From positions 3,410,001-3,474,000 of the forward strand of contig NZ_CP015732.1 in the NCBI RefSeq assembly GCF_001750145.1: a DNA stretch of 64,000 bases. The letters run 5' to 3'. A model generated the notes under the pieces. The model was given only the letters and a program-made list of their open reading frames with translations, made no database searches and was not told where the DNA came from. The stretch is from Arthrobacter sp. U41. GTDB lineage: Bacteria; Actinomycetota; Actinomycetes; Actinomycetales; Micrococcaceae. How positions within the stretch are numbered: the first letter of the stretch is position 1; each line of letters begins with the position of its first letter. Both the position numbers and the translations under genes were made by a program. This document shows, in pieces, positions 62,264 through 64,000 of this stretch.

Positions 62264-63604
62264 ATGACCGACAAGTACACGCAGATGGTGAGCAAGGGCT
62301 TCGGCCGGGACATCGCCAAAAAACTCGGGCTGCCGCAACCGGTGGTGCTGCGGCGCCACCAGCCGGGCCAGCCGCTAATCACCGGGCCCGTCCTGGTCCA
62401 GGGCACCGGCAGCGGCGCGGATGAGCTGGCCTCGATCCTCCTGTCCTGGGACCTCGATGTGCGCCGTCATGCGGTGCCCAAGGAAAAACTCGGCGCCATC
62501 ATCCTCGTGCTGGACGAACTGGTGCATCCGCAGGACCTGGCCAAGCCGGTGCTCACGGCCGCCGCTTCCCTCCGGGATCTGGCCCCCAATTCCCGCGTCA
62601 TCACGGTCTCCCGCACGGCCGCTGACGCCGCGGACCCGGCGGCCGCGGCCGCCCGGCAGGGCGTGGACGGCCTGCTCCGGTCACTGGCCAAGGAACTCCG
62701 CGCGGGCGCCACCGCCAACGGCATCCTGCTCGCCGGCGGCGCCCTGACAACGAGCACCAGCACCCTCGGCGCGCTCCGGTTCTTCCTCTCCGGCCGCTCG
62801 GCCTTCGTCGACGGGCAGTTCCTCACCGTCAGTTCCGCCGAGGGGCAGCTGCCGGCCGACGCCGAGAAGCCGCTGGCGGGCAAAGTCGCCGTCGTGACCG
62901 GTGCGGCTCGCGGAATCGGCGCAGCGATAGCCCGCACCCTGTACCGCGACGGCGCCACGCTCGTCCTGGTTGACATCCCGGCGGCCGGGGACCACCTGGC
63001 GGCGGTGGCCAACGAAGTGCACGGCACGGCGCTGCAGCTGGACATCAGCCGTGCGGACGCCGGGCTGCGGATCATCGACCACGCCGTGGAACGCCACGGG
63101 CGCCTGGACATCGTGATCCACAATGCCGGCATCACCCGGGACAAGCTGCTGGCCAACATGGACGAAGGGCGATGGAACTCGGTGATCGCGGTCAACATCG
63201 CCGCGCAGCTGCGGATCAACGAGGCCCTGCTGGCGTCCGGGCACTTCCGAAGCAGCCCGCGGATCGTGTCCGTCGCCTCCACCAGCGGCATCGCCGGCAA
63301 CCGCGGCCAGACCAACTATGCCGCCTCCAAGGGCGGCGTGATGGGCATGGTCCAGGCCACGGCACCGCTGATCGGCAGGCACGGCGGATCCATCAACGCC
63401 GTCGCCCCGGGCTTTATCGAGACCGAGATGACCGCGAAGATCCCGTTCGCCACCCGGGAGGTCGCGCGCAGGCTGAACTCCCTGCAGCAGGGCGGCCAGC
63501 CCGGCGACGTCGCCGAGGCGATCGCGTTCCTGGCCAGTGACGCGGCCGGCGGCATCTCCGGCGAGGTGCTCCGGGTCTGCGGGCAGAACCTGGTGGGAGC
63601 ATGA
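62264..63604 (+). CDS. High-molecular-weight 3-oxoacyl-CoA/ACP reductase, FabG4-like
   Basis: Two-domain SDR of 446 residues, the FabG4 (Rv0242c) layout. An N-terminal flavodoxin-like domain (about 1-205) precedes the catalytic domain starting LAGKVAVVTGAARGIGAA. Ser lies in SVASTSG, and Y352 and K356 lie in TNYAASK. Such reductases favour NADH and act on long 3-oxoacyl-CoA. ATG 62264, 9 bp after the thiolase stop. Its TGA overlaps the next ATG. Confidence 0.93.
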   Translation: MTDKYTQMVSKGFGRDIAKKLGLPQPVVLRRHQPGQPLITGPVLVQGTGSGADELASILLSWDLDVRRHAVPKEKLGAIILVLDELVHPQDLAKPVLTAAASLRDLAPNSRVITVSRTAADAADPAAAAARQGVDGLLRSLAKELRAGATANGILLAGGALTTSTSTLGALRFFLSGRSAFVDGQFLTVSSAEGQLPADAEKPLAGKVAVVTGAARGIGAAIARTLYRDGATLVLVDIPAAGDHLAAVANEVHGTALQLDISRADAGLRIIDHAVERHGRLDIVIHNAGITRDKLLANMDEGRWNSVIAVNIAAQLRINEALLASGHFRSSPRIVSVASTSGIAGNRGQTNYAASKGGVMGMVQATAPLIGRHGGSINAVAPGFIETEMTAKIPFATREVARRLNSLQQGGQPGDVAEAIAFLASDAAGGISGEVLRVCGQNLVGA

Positions 63605-64000
63605 CCCCTCCGCAGGCCGTCATCCTGGGCGAGATGCCGTCGCTGTCGAAGCTTTACCTCAACGCGGCGGCCACCGCCGCCCGACGCAGGGTTTTTTTGG
63701 GGGCCCATGCCTGCACCGGTCTCCCGGAGACCCGGCACGAGGTCCGCGACGTGAAGGCGTCGGTGGAGAACCTCACGGCGTACCAGCACCTGATCGGCGA
63801 GACCGCGAGCGATGTCCTGCCGGCCGGTTTTATCCATGCGCTGGCGTTCCCCCTGGCCATGAGCGTGATGAACCGGGACGATTTCCCGCTGCCGCTGCTT
63901 GGCATGATCCACCTGGAGAACCGGGTGGTGCAGTCCGAACCCATCCGCTTCACCGAGGCCCTGGACCTCCGGGCCTGGACGGAGAACCTGCGCGGGCACC
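63601..64000 (+). CDS. MaoC-like 3-hydroxyacyl dehydratase, HtdX-like (3' end cut by window edge)
   Basis: The first 133 codons are visible from ATG 63601, which overlaps the FabG4-like stop. The protein contains RHEVRDVKASVENLTAYQHL and FIHALAFPLAMSVMNRDDFPLPLLGMIHLENRVVQ, matching the N-terminal hot-dog part of HtdX (Rv0241c) type dehydratases. It would provide the hydratase/dehydratase step for the pathway formed with its neighbours. The catalytic Asp-His segment lies beyond the window. Confidence 0.85.
   Translation, partial: MTPPQAVILGEMPSLSKLYLNAAATAARRRVFLGAHACTGLPETRHEVRDVKASVENLTAYQHLIGETASDVLPAGFIHALAFPLAMSVMNRDDFPLPLLGMIHLENRVVQSEPIRFTEALDLRAWTENLRGH

Overview
The window is high-GC DNA (I estimate about two thirds G+C by eye) from a chromosome of a Gram-positive actinobacterium. 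Gene content and order fit Micrococcaceae of the Arthrobacter/Pseudarthrobacter type. This is inferred from protein resemblance and from synteny with the Mycobacterium tuberculosis blocks Rv1446c-Rv1466 (opcA, zwf, tal, tkt, ctaB, ABC exporter, sufR, suf), Rv0241c-Rv0244c and Rv1212c-Rv1213, as I remember them. No tRNA, rRNA, CRISPR array, phage or plasmid signature was seen.

Layout. 1-7245 is a minus-strand sugar-phosphate operon (tkt-tal-pgi-zwf-opcA, opcA cut by the window edge). 7752-9803 holds the convergent haem A genes ctaB and ctaA, separated by a long palindrome. 9811-11588 is a two-gene ABC exporter, divergent from the Fe-S operon sufR-sufB-sufD-Rieske-sufC-sufT (11733-16996). 17137-18024 is a zinc metallopeptidase. 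18083-22917 is a biotin-linked block: an acyl-CoA ligase and thiolase converge on an ECF biotin transporter, bioY-bioM-bioN. 23240-24838 is an ABC-F protein.

24853-29106 is an insertion-sequence island. An intact IS1380-type element lies directly against the left end of an older, decayed relative. The older element encloses a TDT-family transporter gene, which is itself split by an IS481-type element with a 6-bp target duplication and is also frameshifted. 29107-32103 holds YbaK, SURF1, two small conserved proteins and a FabG. 32368-34117 is a frameshifted DUF222/HNH nuclease gene. 34387-45218 is mixed housekeeping: Hsp20, a DUF5655 protein, an unusual SDR, serB, an ABC ATPase, a TSUP permease, an RNA methyltransferase, zinc-independent L31, a lipoate ligase with permuted domain order, aminopeptidase N and a YeiH-type permease.

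45423-48835 is a three-gene set of circularly permuted ATP-grasp, alpha-E and transglutaminase-like proteins, a predicted but poorly characterised peptide-modifying system. 48931-53399 looks like a redox/hypoxia (DevS-DevR-like) stress island with two flavin-reductase-fold (PPOX) proteins, a sensor kinase, a response regulator and a universal stress protein. GGG-N8-CCC palindromes resembling Dos boxes sit upstream of several of these genes and of the distant hsp20. 53488-54951 is a zinc-ribbon SDR lacking the usual catalytic tyrosine. 55024-57741 is the divergent glycogen pair glgC/glgA(glgM). 57848-64000 is a fatty-acid beta-oxidation set (acyl-CoA oxidase-like enzyme, TetR regulator, FadA2-like thiolase, FabG4-like reductase, HtdX-like dehydratase) arranged around a perfect 13-bp inverted-repeat operator.

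Several intergenic spaces carry dispersed REP-like palindromes, probably bidirectional terminators. One of them supplies the stop codon of pepN.
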